DNA of 64,000 nucleotides, from assembly GCA_902491515.1 (NCBI GenBank), contig CABUIC010000013.1:4203-68202 (forward strand), given 5' to 3'. Source of the stretch: an uncultured Porphyromonadaceae bacterium. GTDB taxonomy: Bacteria > Bacteroidota > Bacteroidia > Bacteroidales > Muribaculaceae. The notes below the pieces were generated by a model, which saw nothing but the letters and a program-made list of their open reading frames with translations, searched no databases and was not told where the DNA came from. The position numbers and the translations under genes are program-made. Positions 9,762-17,955 of this stretch are shown here, piece by piece (positions within the stretch are counted from its first letter, which is position 1; the number at the start of each line of letters is the position of its first letter).

Positions 9762-10949
9762 ATGTCCAACATCTACGAACTCCGCCGCTACGGCCGCTTC
9801 GCATTTCTCATCTCCGCGGCGGCCGTCGTCGCTTGCTTCTTCTACTTCTCCAACCAGCTCGTCTCCGAGCTCGCCGTCCAGGAGCGCGAGCGCATGCAGA
9901 TCTGGGCCGACGCCACAAAGGAAATAGTCTCCAACCCCGACGCCGACATCGATTTCCTCCTGCGCATAATCGAGGGCAACACAACCATCCCCGTCCTCCT
10001 CACCGACGACCAGGGCAACATCCTCCGCCACCGCAACTTCCGCCTCCCCTCGCCCCAGACCCTCACCCCCGACGGCTTCTACACCGACCCGCCCGAGAAC
10101 ACCCAATACCTCCTCAGGAAGCTCCGCAAGCTCTCCGGAGGCGAGAACCGCATCGACATCGAGCTCGCCCCCGGAGTGTACCAGCACCTCTACTACGAGG
10201 ACTCGACCCTCCTCAGGCGCATGAGCTGGTATCCGCTCATCCAGCTCGTGGTGATGCTCGCATTCGTCGCCGTGGTCTACTTTGCAGTCCTCTCCACCAA
10301 GAAAGCCGAGCAGAACAAGGTGTGGGTCGGACTCTCCAAGGAGACCGCCCATCAGCTCGGCACACCCATCTCCTCCCTCATGGCCTGGATGGAGCTCCTG
10401 CCCGACTACGGCGTCGACGCCGAGACCATCGCCGAGATGAACAAGGACGTCAACCGCCTGAGCATGATAGCCTCGCGCTTTTCCAAAATCGGCTCCGTCC
10501 CAAAGATGGAACCCGCCGACCTCGGCGAGCTCGTCGACCAGGCCGCGGAGTATATGGCCACGCGCGTCTCCCCGCGCATCTCCCTGAGCTGGGACACCCG
10601 CTCCTCCGGCCCCATGCCCGTCAAGGCCTCAGCGCCCCTGCTCGAATGGGTCATCGAAAACCTTATCAAGAACGCCGTCGACGCTATGGAAGGCTCCGGC
10701 TCCATCAACGTCCGAGCCTTCACCGACCCCGACACCGGCCGACGCGTAATCGAAGTCGCCGACACCGGCAAAGGCATAGCCCGCAAAAACTTCAAGACCG
10801 TCTTCAACCCCGGCTACACCACCAAAAGCCGCGGCTGGGGCCTCGGCCTCGCCCTCGCAAAACGCATCGTCGAAGAATACCACCGAGGCCGCATCTTCGT
10901 CAAAGACTCCACCCCCGGCCTCGGCACAACCTTCAGGATTGAGTTGTAA
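9762..10949 (+). CDS. Orphan sensor histidine kinase
   Basis: The 395-residue protein has a TM segment near residues 13-33, an extracytoplasmic domain of about 120 residues, and a second TM near 156-180. The kinase core carries the phospho-acceptor His197 (ETAHQLGTPISSL), the N box (NLIKNAVDAM), G1 (DTGKGI) and G2 (GWGLGLALAKRIV). No response regulator is adjacent, so its partner is elsewhere. It follows aroB by 33 bases. The signal sensed is unknown. Confidence 0.92.
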   Translation: MSNIYELRRYGRFAFLISAAAVVACFFYFSNQLVSELAVQERERMQIWADATKEIVSNPDADIDFLLRIIEGNTTIPVLLTDDQGNILRHRNFRLPSPQTLTPDGFYTDPPENTQYLLRKLRKLSGGENRIDIELAPGVYQHLYYEDSTLLRRMSWYPLIQLVVMLAFVAVVYFAVLSTKKAEQNKVWVGLSKETAHQLGTPISSLMAWMELLPDYGVDAETIAEMNKDVNRLSMIASRFSKIGSVPKMEPADLGELVDQAAEYMATRVSPRISLSWDTRSSGPMPVKASAPLLEWVIENLIKNAVDAMEGSGSINVRAFTDPDTGRRVIEVADTGKGIARKNFKTVFNPGYTTKSRGWGLGLALAKRIVEEYHRGRIFVKDSTPGLGTTFRIEL

Positions 10950-10964
10950 TTCGCAAAAAATCCG

Positions 10965-10972
10965 TATATTTG
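10965..10972 (+). promoter_or_regulatory. -7 element TATATTTG upstream of the TPR/HTH regulator
   Basis: TATATTTG fits TAnnTTTG and lies 28 bases before the ATG at 11001. The -33 region has only GTTG at 18-base spacing, so it may be weak. Confidence 0.5.
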
Positions 10973-11000
10973 CCGTCGGGAACAAACAAATCGCAGGGAT

Positions 11001-12752
11001 ATGAAGCACACCGACCTCCGCAATTTGCTGATTTTCAGCGTTGCCATCCTCTTGGGGATGGCCCTCGCGGCGTGCGGCGGCGGAAAATATCACGGCGAGC
11101 TCCTGCGCGCCGAGTCCATCCTCGACAGCCTCCCGGACTCGGCAAGAGAAATTTTAAAGGCCATCCCCCGGGACACCATCGACACCCGCGAAGACCTCGC
11201 CCTCCGCGACCTCATCGCCGCCGAAGTCCAATTCAAACTCTACGAGGACGGCCCCACCGGTGCCGACACCCTCGCCGCGGCCGAAGAAACCTTCCGCTCC
11301 TCCGGCGACGACAAACGCCTGATGCGCACGCTGTTCCAAAAGGCCGTCCGCCAATTCCATGCCGTAAACTATTCCGAAAGCCTCGTCTCCGCCCTCGAAG
11401 CCCTCGAAATCGCAGAAGAGCTTCAGGACTATAGGTATTTGGGCTACTCCATCAGGCATCTTGGGGATATATACAATCACAATTATGCTTTTGCCGAAGC
11501 TCTGCCTCTTATAAGGCAATCCATTACTTATTTTGATAAGGCCGGAATGTCAAGCCACAAGATGTTTGCATGGGTGGACGTGGCAATAGATTTAAGCAAC
11601 TTAGGATATTATGAAGAGTCCTTGCGTACGTCCGACAGCATACTCGCTGTAGCTAACCCTTCGGATAAAACATTACTTTCATATGTCTATGAGAATCGAA
11701 TCCGTCCCAATCTGAAGCTCGGAAGGATTGAGGAGGCAAACCGATGTATTGATTTAATGAATTTATATGACAGGGACGCGGATTATCACAACCCGACTCT
11801 TCCCATACTTGTTGCAATCAAGTCCGGACAATTGGAAAAGGCAAGGATCCAGATCGATAGCCTGAAAGAATGTAAATCTTCGAAATTATCAAAGTCGGAC
11901 ATCTCTAATATCGAATGTGATTATTACTCAGCAATCGGTGACACTGCGACAGCTTTTACATTGTGTGATGAAACTTATCGACTTGATTCGTATTCCCTGA
12001 TGAAACTGACTCAACTCGGTATAACCGGCAGTCAGAAAGGCAGCTCTCAAATGCTTTCCTCCGCTAAAACACTTGATAATATCAAAAAGACGCGACTTGT
12101 TGAAATTATTGTCTTAATGACAGTATTATTGTCCTTGTTGACGGCCTCGATATTGCTTTGGAGAAAAAGACGTCTGACTGTAAACACTTTGAGAGAGAAA
12201 GAATCCAGAATTGAAATTCTTTCAAGGGCACTTGATGATTCGAATAAACTACTCTACGAGAAGGATAGTTATATAGAAAGTCTAAGTTCATCTGATAAAG
12301 CAACCGAAAATGCAGATTGCAAAGAGACAGAAAAGCTGCGAAAAGAATTGCGTACCTTGTTTCATGGACAATTCCAGACAATCAATCTCATGTGTCAAGA
12401 CTATTACAGTAAAAAAGATGCTTCATCAAATGTAAAATTGTCTTTGATAAATGATATAGAAAAGCATATCCAAACGTTATGCTCCAAAGACAATATCAAG
12501 GAAATCGAGCGCATGCTCAATGTGTATTATAATTCTGTCGCATCAAAATTGAGAGAGGCTCTTCCTGATTTAAAAACACAGGACAGAGTAATGCTTCTGC
12601 TGAGTATGACAGGACTTTCTACGAAAGCAATTTGTATAGTTTGCGGTATCGAGGACAAAGGATACCTGTATAATCGGCGCAAAAGGTTGAAGGTAAAGAT
12701 AGCTCAATCGGGGAGCACATATTCGGAGGAAATCCTTGAAATGCTCGCATAA
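11001..12752 (+). CDS. Membrane-spanning TPR regulator with C-terminal HTH
   Basis: The 583-residue protein begins with a lipoprotein-type signal (LAAC, Cys25). Helical TPR-like repeats fill residues 30-350, a TM segment follows at about 363-386, then a charged coiled coil (387-430) and a C-terminal helical domain with an HTH-like end (LSTKAICIVCGI...RRKRLKVKI). The architecture matches the gene at 49702 and suggests a one-piece periplasm-to-DNA regulator. It lies directly upstream of the C10/serpin locus, its most likely target. The first 430 bases are GC-rich and the rest strongly AT-rich, pointing to a chimeric gene. The DNA-binding role is inferred from shape, not shown. Confidence 0.72.
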   Translation: MKHTDLRNLLIFSVAILLGMALAACGGGKYHGELLRAESILDSLPDSAREILKAIPRDTIDTREDLALRDLIAAEVQFKLYEDGPTGADTLAAAEETFRSSGDDKRLMRTLFQKAVRQFHAVNYSESLVSALEALEIAEELQDYRYLGYSIRHLGDIYNHNYAFAEALPLIRQSITYFDKAGMSSHKMFAWVDVAIDLSNLGYYEESLRTSDSILAVANPSDKTLLSYVYENRIRPNLKLGRIEEANRCIDLMNLYDRDADYHNPTLPILVAIKSGQLEKARIQIDSLKECKSSKLSKSDISNIECDYYSAIGDTATAFTLCDETYRLDSYSLMKLTQLGITGSQKGSSQMLSSAKTLDNIKKTRLVEIIVLMTVLLSLLTASILLWRKRRLTVNTLREKESRIEILSRALDDSNKLLYEKDSYIESLSSSDKATENADCKETEKLRKELRTLFHGQFQTINLMCQDYYSKKDASSNVKLSLINDIEKHIQTLCSKDNIKEIERMLNVYYNSVASKLREALPDLKTQDRVMLLLSMTGLSTKAICIVCGIEDKGYLYNRRKRLKVKIAQSGSTYSEEILEMLA

Positions 12753-12887
12753 TCAGCTATAATTCAATATATTACATTTATAATGCTGTAAATTAGGCAA
12801 TTACGTAATACCTAATTTTTTATTTTTGCTCCTATTGATTTACAACAATTTAGGCGCGCGTTTGATTAATTTTTTGAGACTCTGAAA

Positions 12888-12920
12888 TTTGGTAAAAGTG
12901 AGTGGATTCATGTAAATTTG
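12888..12920 (+). promoter_or_regulatory. Promoter of the DUF3244-C10 operon
   Basis: TTTG (12888-12891), 21 bases, TAAATTTG (12913-12920) match the Bacteroides consensus well. The first ATG is 30 bases downstream. Confidence 0.7.
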
Positions 12921-12950
12921 CATATCTTTTAACCCCCTAATTTGCAGTTT

Positions 12951-13334
12951 ATGCCAATCAGAATCAATCTACTCATTGCAGTTTTGCTGATGGGACTCGC
13001 ATCAGTTTCATCATGGGCGGACAACAAGCCAACACCACAGAATCCCGGTGGTAAAAAAGAAGTGGATATTCCACCTATTTCCAAGCCCAAGCCTCACTCC
13101 CCCGGCTTCGAAAATGAGGTGACCGGACTTCTCGACGGCCAAATTCTGACCATCACCTTTACCGAGCCGGAAGGCATGGCCCGCGTAAGCCTGCGCGAAG
13201 GCGGAGTACAGACCGTCTACACCGGCTTCCACGCCACTGCCACCCCCATCGTCCTTACAGTTCCCGCAACAGACGTCCCCGTCCAAATCTACATCAAAAC
13301 CCAATCCAACGAATACGAAGGCTGGATTGAGTAA
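12951..13334 (+). CDS. DUF3244 small secreted protein, candidate C10 peptidase partner
   Basis: The 127-residue product has a signal peptide (residues 1-23, ending SSWA) and a beta-rich domain typical of DUF3244: GLLDGQILTITF, then VPATDVPVQIYIK and EGWI. A TTG nine bases upstream is in frame, but the ATG at 12951 gives the proper signal peptide. It lies 67 bases upstream of a C10 peptidase on the same strand behind a good promoter. Bacteroides C10 proteases are known to sit beside small Spi- or staphostatin-like inhibitors. An inhibitor or chaperone role is therefore a reasonable inference, not a demonstrated property of DUF3244. Confidence 0.75.
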   Translation: MPIRINLLIAVLLMGLASVSSWADNKPTPQNPGGKKEVDIPPISKPKPHSPGFENEVTGLLDGQILTITFTEPEGMARVSLREGGVQTVYTGFHATATPIVLTVPATDVPVQIYIKTQSNEYEGWIE

Positions 13335-13401
13335 AACAAATCTCGCCGGCGTAGTCGGCAAAAAATCAATCACAAATCATTAACCTTAAATTACTCTTAG
13401 T

Positions 13402-14619
13402 ATGAAAAAATTCATTTTCATCATGCTGCTCGGACTCCTCTGGAGCTCCTGTAGCAACGAAGAGGGCATTACACCTCCTTCGAAACCCGATGGAGCCACT
13501 TCGGAGCTCCGCACCATAGCCGAAGCCATCTCCATCGCCGACAAGCACTTTGCTTCACGCGCAGAGGGAGCCCGTGCTATAACCCGAAGCGTTAAAGGTG
13601 TAAGCGTAATCGGCAACGCGTCAGGTCGCTCCGCTTCCGACACCCTCATCTACGCCATCAACTACGAGGACAACGCAGGCTTCGCACTCGTTTCCGCCGT
13701 CCCCCATGGCATTGACATAATAGGCTATGCCGACGAAGGCAGTTTCGATGTTGAAAAAATCGAGCCCGGCTCCAATGTTGAGTACTTCCTCGAAGCCGCG
13801 AAGGACTACGTTTCTACTCAGGGAAAAATCTCCATAGGAGGAGGTGACAATCCGTTTAAACCGATTGACGTTCATACTTGGAAGTCCACGATTATCCCTC
13901 GTCTTTCAGTCCAATGGGGTCAGCGCTACCCGGAAGGAATGTTTTGCGATAATTATTATTCCGGTTGTGTACAGACAGCTATGGCACAAATGATGTCTTA
14001 TTTTAAGCTGCCAACTTCCATCACCTTAACTTATCCCGGAAAGGATGTCAACGCCCAATCCCTTAATTGGACAGAATTACTAAAGCATAAAAAATCATGT
14101 GGTAATTCTTCATTCTCCATTGATGCGCACCATGCAGAATGTTCAGCATCTGTCGAAACTCACAAAGCGTTGGGCAGGCTTTGCAGAGAGCTTGGAAAAA
14201 GGAATAATGCAAATTATAGCAAGCCCGAAGTTACAACCGCATTCGAAGGTCCTGCGCTTGCAACTTTTAAAAGCCTGTGTCCCAGCCTTAAATATACTGA
14301 AATAAAATATTTCAATTCCGACCATTCCAACATGTATATTGATATGTTAGGAAAAGATGCGGTCGCATTTGTATGCGGATATACCAGCCAAGGAGTATTC
14401 GGTCATGCATGGGTGTGCGATGGCGGTGAGCAAGAAACTACAACTGCTCCTGGTTATGATGGAAGCACAGTAACAACTAATAAGACTTATTATCATTACA
14501 ACTGGGGGTTATACGGGCAGTATGACGGCTATTTTGCCAATGGTGTATTTGACCAATCCAAACCTTCCACAAGAGGAAATTATAATTATCTACCCCGATA
14601 TTTTGTAGTTTACAAATAA
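13402..14619 (+). CDS. C10-family cysteine peptidase (streptopain/SpeB-like) lipoprotein
   Basis: The 405-residue protein has a lipoprotein signal (WSSC, Cys17), a Spi-like propeptide (about residues 35-140) and a C10 catalytic domain. The nucleophile is Cys189 in SGCVQTAMAQ and the catalytic His is H335 in GHAWVCDGG. The HYNWG motif with Trp368 follows, and QWGQRYP marks the oxyanion region. Length and order match SpeB zymogens. The glycine-rich loop after NWG is altered (LYG rather than WGG). The propeptide part is GC-rich and the catalytic part AT-rich, with the change near 13880-13930. The neighbours (DUF3244 and two serpins) suggest a self-contained protease and inhibitor set. Confidence 0.92.
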   Translation: MKKFIFIMLLGLLWSSCSNEEGITPPSKPDGATSELRTIAEAISIADKHFASRAEGARAITRSVKGVSVIGNASGRSASDTLIYAINYEDNAGFALVSAVPHGIDIIGYADEGSFDVEKIEPGSNVEYFLEAAKDYVSTQGKISIGGGDNPFKPIDVHTWKSTIIPRLSVQWGQRYPEGMFCDNYYSGCVQTAMAQMMSYFKLPTSITLTYPGKDVNAQSLNWTELLKHKKSCGNSSFSIDAHHAECSASVETHKALGRLCRELGKRNNANYSKPEVTTAFEGPALATFKSLCPSLKYTEIKYFNSDHSNMYIDMLGKDAVAFVCGYTSQGVFGHAWVCDGGEQETTTAPGYDGSTVTTNKTYYHYNWGLYGQYDGYFANGVFDQSKPSTRGNYNYLPRYFVVYK

Positions 14620-14633
14620 AATAACTACATTTG
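14602..14633 (+). promoter_or_regulatory. Promoter of serpin 1
   Basis: TTTG (14602-14605), 20 bases, TACATTTG (14626-14633). The -33 box is inside the end of the peptidase gene. It gives serpin 1 a start independent of the peptidase. Confidence 0.7.
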
Positions 14634-14664
14634 CGACCAAGTCTAACCAATTAATCTTTCCCAG

Positions 14665-15963
14665 ATGAAAAAATCAATCTTTCCTTTTATCCTCGTCGGG
14701 ATGCTCGCAGTGGGCTGTTCCGAGGAGAAGGGGCCCAAGGGCGAGGAGCCCGATGTGCCCGGAACGGAGACGAAGCTCTATCAGGATGTAGAGCCGCTGG
14801 AGCCTCTTTCCCGCTGGGATTCGGAGACCGGCGAAGAGGCGGAACTCGATGCCCTCAATGATTTCGCATACCGTCTGAACTCCAATTTTGTGGCTGACTA
14901 CGACAATCTGTGGGGCTCCGCCACGGACCACAAGGGCAACTACAGCTTCTCACCCCTGAGCATCTCGGTGTTCCTCAGCGCCGTCTCGCAGAGCGTCGAC
15001 GGGCAGGCCCGTCAGGACATCTGCGATATGCTCGGAATCGCTCCCAAAGATGCCGCAAGTCTCAACAACAAGCTGATCCGCTATTTCTTAGGAAAGGAAA
15101 ACGGTGCGGAGGTCCGCTTAGCCAACTCTGTATGGCACGTAAGCCGCTTCCCCATCCTCGACAGCTACAAGAGCCGCATGGCCGAGCTCTTCGGTGCTCC
15201 GGTCAATGAGCTCGACCTCTATTCCCCCGAAAGCAAGGACATTATCAATTCATGGTGCTCCGACAAGACCCACGGGATGATTCCCGAGGTATTCAAAAAC
15301 GCGCCGTGCTATGATTTCATTATTGCCAACGCCCTTTATTTCTCTGCCGACTGGTCCAATCCTTTCAATGAGGAACTTACGGACAAAGTAATTTTCCACG
15401 GCACGGAGGGCGAGGCTGAAACAGACCTGATGCACAAGCCGAGCGACCATATCTACTACTCGGAATCTGACGGCATACAGTACGCATCTCTAAATATGCT
15501 CGACGGATTTACAATGGATATCGTAATGCCGGCCGAGGGCACAGACCTCGAGGAGTTCGGCAAGACCCTCGGGGAGACCATTGTAAAGCTCAAGGCGATG
15601 AAAGAGGTAAAGGATGTCGACTTATACCTTCCCCGGTTCAAGGAAGACAGGGAGGCTGATATCATCAAGAACCTCCGTTCGCTCGGCTATCCGGATTACG
15701 ATATGCCGACAAAAGAGATGACCGGGACATCGGACCATCCCCTGATGGCCGCGGGCAGCCTCGTAGAGCACCTTACATCCCTTGAAGTAAAGGAAGAAGG
15801 CGTGAAGCTTGCCGCCGTAACCGTAGGGGGATATCTGGGAGCCTCCGGCGAAACGCCCGAATATGAGAAGGTGACGATGCGCGTGGACCGTCCCTTCTAC
15901 TACGTCATCCGCGATTACCAGACCGGCATCGTGCTGATGATTGGCCGCGTTTGCAACCTCTGA
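14665..15963 (+). CDS. Serpin 1, lipoprotein protease inhibitor
   Basis: The 432-residue protein has a lipobox (LAVGC, Cys18) and a complete serpin fold. It shows FSPLSISVFLSAV, NALYFSADWSNPF and the C-terminal VDRPFYYVIRD...GRV signature. Counting from the hinge, P17 is E377 and P15 is G379, then VKLAAVT to P8. The predicted scissile bond is A393-S394. P12 is Leu where inhibitory serpins usually have Ala, so inhibition may be weaker or the count shifted by a residue. It is a tandem paralogue of the next gene: the first 26 residues are nearly the same. Family knowledge (for example miropin of Tannerella) allows inhibition of both serine and cysteine proteases. Confidence 0.93.
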   Translation: MKKSIFPFILVGMLAVGCSEEKGPKGEEPDVPGTETKLYQDVEPLEPLSRWDSETGEEAELDALNDFAYRLNSNFVADYDNLWGSATDHKGNYSFSPLSISVFLSAVSQSVDGQARQDICDMLGIAPKDAASLNNKLIRYFLGKENGAEVRLANSVWHVSRFPILDSYKSRMAELFGAPVNELDLYSPESKDIINSWCSDKTHGMIPEVFKNAPCYDFIIANALYFSADWSNPFNEELTDKVIFHGTEGEAETDLMHKPSDHIYYSESDGIQYASLNMLDGFTMDIVMPAEGTDLEEFGKTLGETIVKLKAMKEVKDVDLYLPRFKEDREADIIKNLRSLGYPDYDMPTKEMTGTSDHPLMAAGSLVEHLTSLEVKEEGVKLAAVTVGGYLGASGETPEYEKVTMRVDRPFYYVIRDYQTGIVLMIGRVCNL

Positions 15964-15997
15964 TTCACTGAACGATAGATAGCTTTATGGACCCAAT

Positions 15998-16031
15998 CCC
16001 CGCCCGCAGACCTGTACGGCTGCGTGCGGGG
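15998..16031. repeat. Hairpin between the serpin genes
   Basis: CCCCGC...GCGGGG arms extend to 12 pairs with one mismatch (CCCCGCCCGCAG against CTGCGTGCGGGG) and a 10-base loop. It has no T run, so it may stabilise mRNA or weaken read-through rather than terminate. Confidence 0.6.
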
Positions 16032-16089
16032 TGTTGGATTTGCAAGCGAACTGAACAGTCAACCCAATAACCCCAAAAAATCATTTCCT

Positions 16090-17367
16090 ATGAAGCATTT
16101 CGTTTTACCATTGGCTCTTGTCGGGATGCTCGCTGTGGGCTGTTCCGAGGAGAAGGGGCCGAAGGGCGCGGAGGAAAATACTCCACGGCATGAGATTCCG
16201 ACTACCCGCGCCGAGCGCGAGGTTATCGACGCCAACAATGAATTCGCCCAGAAGCTCATGGGCAAACTCGCCGAAGGGGACAGCTACGCGGACGGCAACG
16301 CTCCCGCAAACTTCGTGGTTTCGCCCCTCAGTCTGTCTATGGCCCTGTCGATGACCGCTACGGGCGCCGAAGGCTCCACCCGCGAGGAAATCCTCGATGT
16401 CCTCGGCTTCGACGACCTTGAGGCCGCAAACGCCCTGAACAGGAAGCTGAAAGAGTCGCTCCCGTCGATGGACAACCGCACGACCGTGAAGCTCGCAAAC
16501 GCCATGTGGTTCGAGAACGGAACGGAGTCGAACATCCGTCCGGAATTCTCCGAGACGCTCGCCGCCTGCTACGACGCGACGATGAACCTCGTCGAAGGCC
16601 TCGGAAAGGAGAACGGCATGAAGCTCATCAACGACTGGAGCGCCACGCACACCGACAACATGATTCCCCGGCTCCTCGACCAGCCGCTCGGCGACAATAC
16701 AGTGATGGCCCTCACCAACGCCCTCTATTTCAAGGGCAAGTGGACCCACGAGTTCAGCAAGGAGGACACACAGAAGGAGCGCTTCTACAATCTCGACGGT
16801 TCGACGAAGGACGTCGACATGATGAACGCCCGCAGCATGGCCGTTCAGGCCTACGAGGACAAGGACGCCGGCTACAAGGCCGCTTCTCTCAGCTACGGCA
16901 ACAGCGCCTACAGCATGATTGTGGTAGTTCCAGAGTTCGGCCGCAATCCCGCGGAGGCGCTCGCGTCGATTGATCCCGAAGACCTCGCGAAATTAGCTCG
17001 CCGTGAGTCTTATGAAACGAGCATCAATCTGAAGCTCCCTTGCTTCACCGTAGAGAACGGCACGGAACTAATTCCGGCGCTCAGGAAGCTCGGCATCAAA
17101 GAGATGTTCCTCCCCGGGTGTGACTTCTCGGGAATGTGGAAGGTTTCGGACGGCGACTTCCTGATAAGCAAGGTTTATCAGGGTGCCAAAATCTGCGTTG
17201 ACGAACAGGGCGCCGAAGCCGCTGCCGTAACCATCATTACGGGCGAATGCACATCGCCCGGTCCGGTTGAGAGCACGAACTTCTATGTCGACCGCCCCTT
17301 CGCCTTCGCGATCGCCGAACAGTCGACCGGCGTAATCCTCTTTGCCGGCGTAGTGACACACCTTTGA
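16090..17367 (+). CDS. Serpin 2, lipoprotein protease inhibitor
   Basis: The 425-residue protein starts at the ATG at 16090, giving the lipobox LAVGC (Cys18); an upstream in-frame ATG at 16024 would bury the signal peptide. Serpin motifs include VVSPLSLSMALSM, NALYFKGKWTHEF and VDRPFAFAI. The hinge E372-Q-G-A-E-A-A-A-V-T fits inhibitory serpins better than that of serpin 1. The predicted P1-P1' is T388-S389, preceded by Cys387. The gene arose by tandem duplication with serpin 1: leaders are near-identical and both stops are followed by the same GATTCACTGAA...ATAGATA tail. It probably protects the cell from its own C10 enzyme or from host proteases. Confidence 0.93.
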   Translation: MKHFVLPLALVGMLAVGCSEEKGPKGAEENTPRHEIPTTRAEREVIDANNEFAQKLMGKLAEGDSYADGNAPANFVVSPLSLSMALSMTATGAEGSTREEILDVLGFDDLEAANALNRKLKESLPSMDNRTTVKLANAMWFENGTESNIRPEFSETLAACYDATMNLVEGLGKENGMKLINDWSATHTDNMIPRLLDQPLGDNTVMALTNALYFKGKWTHEFSKEDTQKERFYNLDGSTKDVDMMNARSMAVQAYEDKDAGYKAASLSYGNSAYSMIVVVPEFGRNPAEALASIDPEDLAKLARRESYETSINLKLPCFTVENGTELIPALRKLGIKEMFLPGCDFSGMWKVSDGDFLISKVYQGAKICVDEQGAEAAAVTIITGECTSPGPVESTNFYVDRPFAFAIAEQSTGVILFAGVVTHL

Positions 17368-17442
17368 TTCACTGAATAATAGATAAACGCAGGCAACTGC
17401 AAATCTCCGCATTGCGGGTGGTTGTTGCAAAACCCCGACATC

Positions 17443-17485
17443 AATTATCGAACTGTAGGGACGCACGGCTCGTGCGTCCTTTTTT
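17443..17485 (+). terminator. Family A palindrome acting as terminator after serpin 2
   Basis: TTATCGAACTGTAGG leads into GGACGCACG...CGTGCGTCC (17459-17479), and six T follow at once. This solo copy of the interspersed repeat therefore has the form of an intrinsic terminator for the serpin locus. Confidence 0.7.
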
Positions 17486-17536
17486 ATGCACTGATTATCA
17501 AGATGTTATCACGAGAACAAGCTCGCTAAAGCATAG

Positions 17537-17652
17537 AACCTCGTAGAGGTTCAACGGGGGTAGCCCGGGGTTTCAACCCCGGGATTAGGGGTGGGGATGA
17601 TTGAGACAGGGGTTATCACCCCTGCCTAACGGTGTTATGCCCCTACGGGGCA
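17537..17652. repeat. Cassette of four consecutive perfect hairpins
   Basis: Four hairpins follow one another: AACCTC/GAGGTT (17537-17551), CCCGGGGTT/AACCCCGGG (17564-17583), CAGGGGT/ACCCCTG (17607-17624) and TGCCCC/GGGGCA (17638-17652). The cassette ends six bases from the stop of the minus-strand gene at 17658. It looks like a dispersed intergenic element, but only one copy is in the window. Confidence 0.6.
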
Positions 17653-17657
17653 ATTAG

Positions 17658-17891
17658 TTACTTTTTCAGAAACCTTGCGAGGCCGAAGAGGTAGCGGCGG
17701 AAGCCGGGAACATAGTTGAGGAGGACGTCGAACCAGCCGAGGCGCGGGCCGACGGTCTTGACGACGAGGCCGACGTAGAACATCGCGAACAGGGTCCCCA
17801 CTCCGACCACATTCCATAGCCACGCACCAAAGAAGAGATAACATAGCGCCACGGCGGCTACCACAAGGGCCGTGTCGACAATAATCTTCAT
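17658..17891 (-). CDS. Small two-TM membrane protein of unknown function
   Basis: The 77-residue product has two hydrophobic stretches (about residues 4-24 and 28-48) and a basic C-terminal tail with RRYLFGLARFLKK. I do not recognise a family. It lies 64 bases downstream of the MATE gene on the same strand and may be its last co-transcribed partner. Coding is supported by composition and a normal start; the function is unknown. Confidence 0.6.
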   Translation of the reverse strand: MKIIVDTALVVAAVALCYLFFGAWLWNVVGVGTLFAMFYVGLVVKTVGPRLGWFDVLLNYVPGFRRYLFGLARFLKK

Positions 17892-17955
17892 TTTCGGGAA
17901 AGGACGCGCGTCTTGAGCTTCCGGGCGTAGGTTATTTCCATTATGTCGGTGTGTG

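Noticed and set aside
9036..10352. 438-codon frame opposite aroB and the kinase
   Set aside because: It crosses two real genes on the other strand and has no recognisable fold.
16024..16089. Upstream extended start for serpin 2
   Set aside because: It would place 22 residues ahead of the lipoprotein signal peptide.
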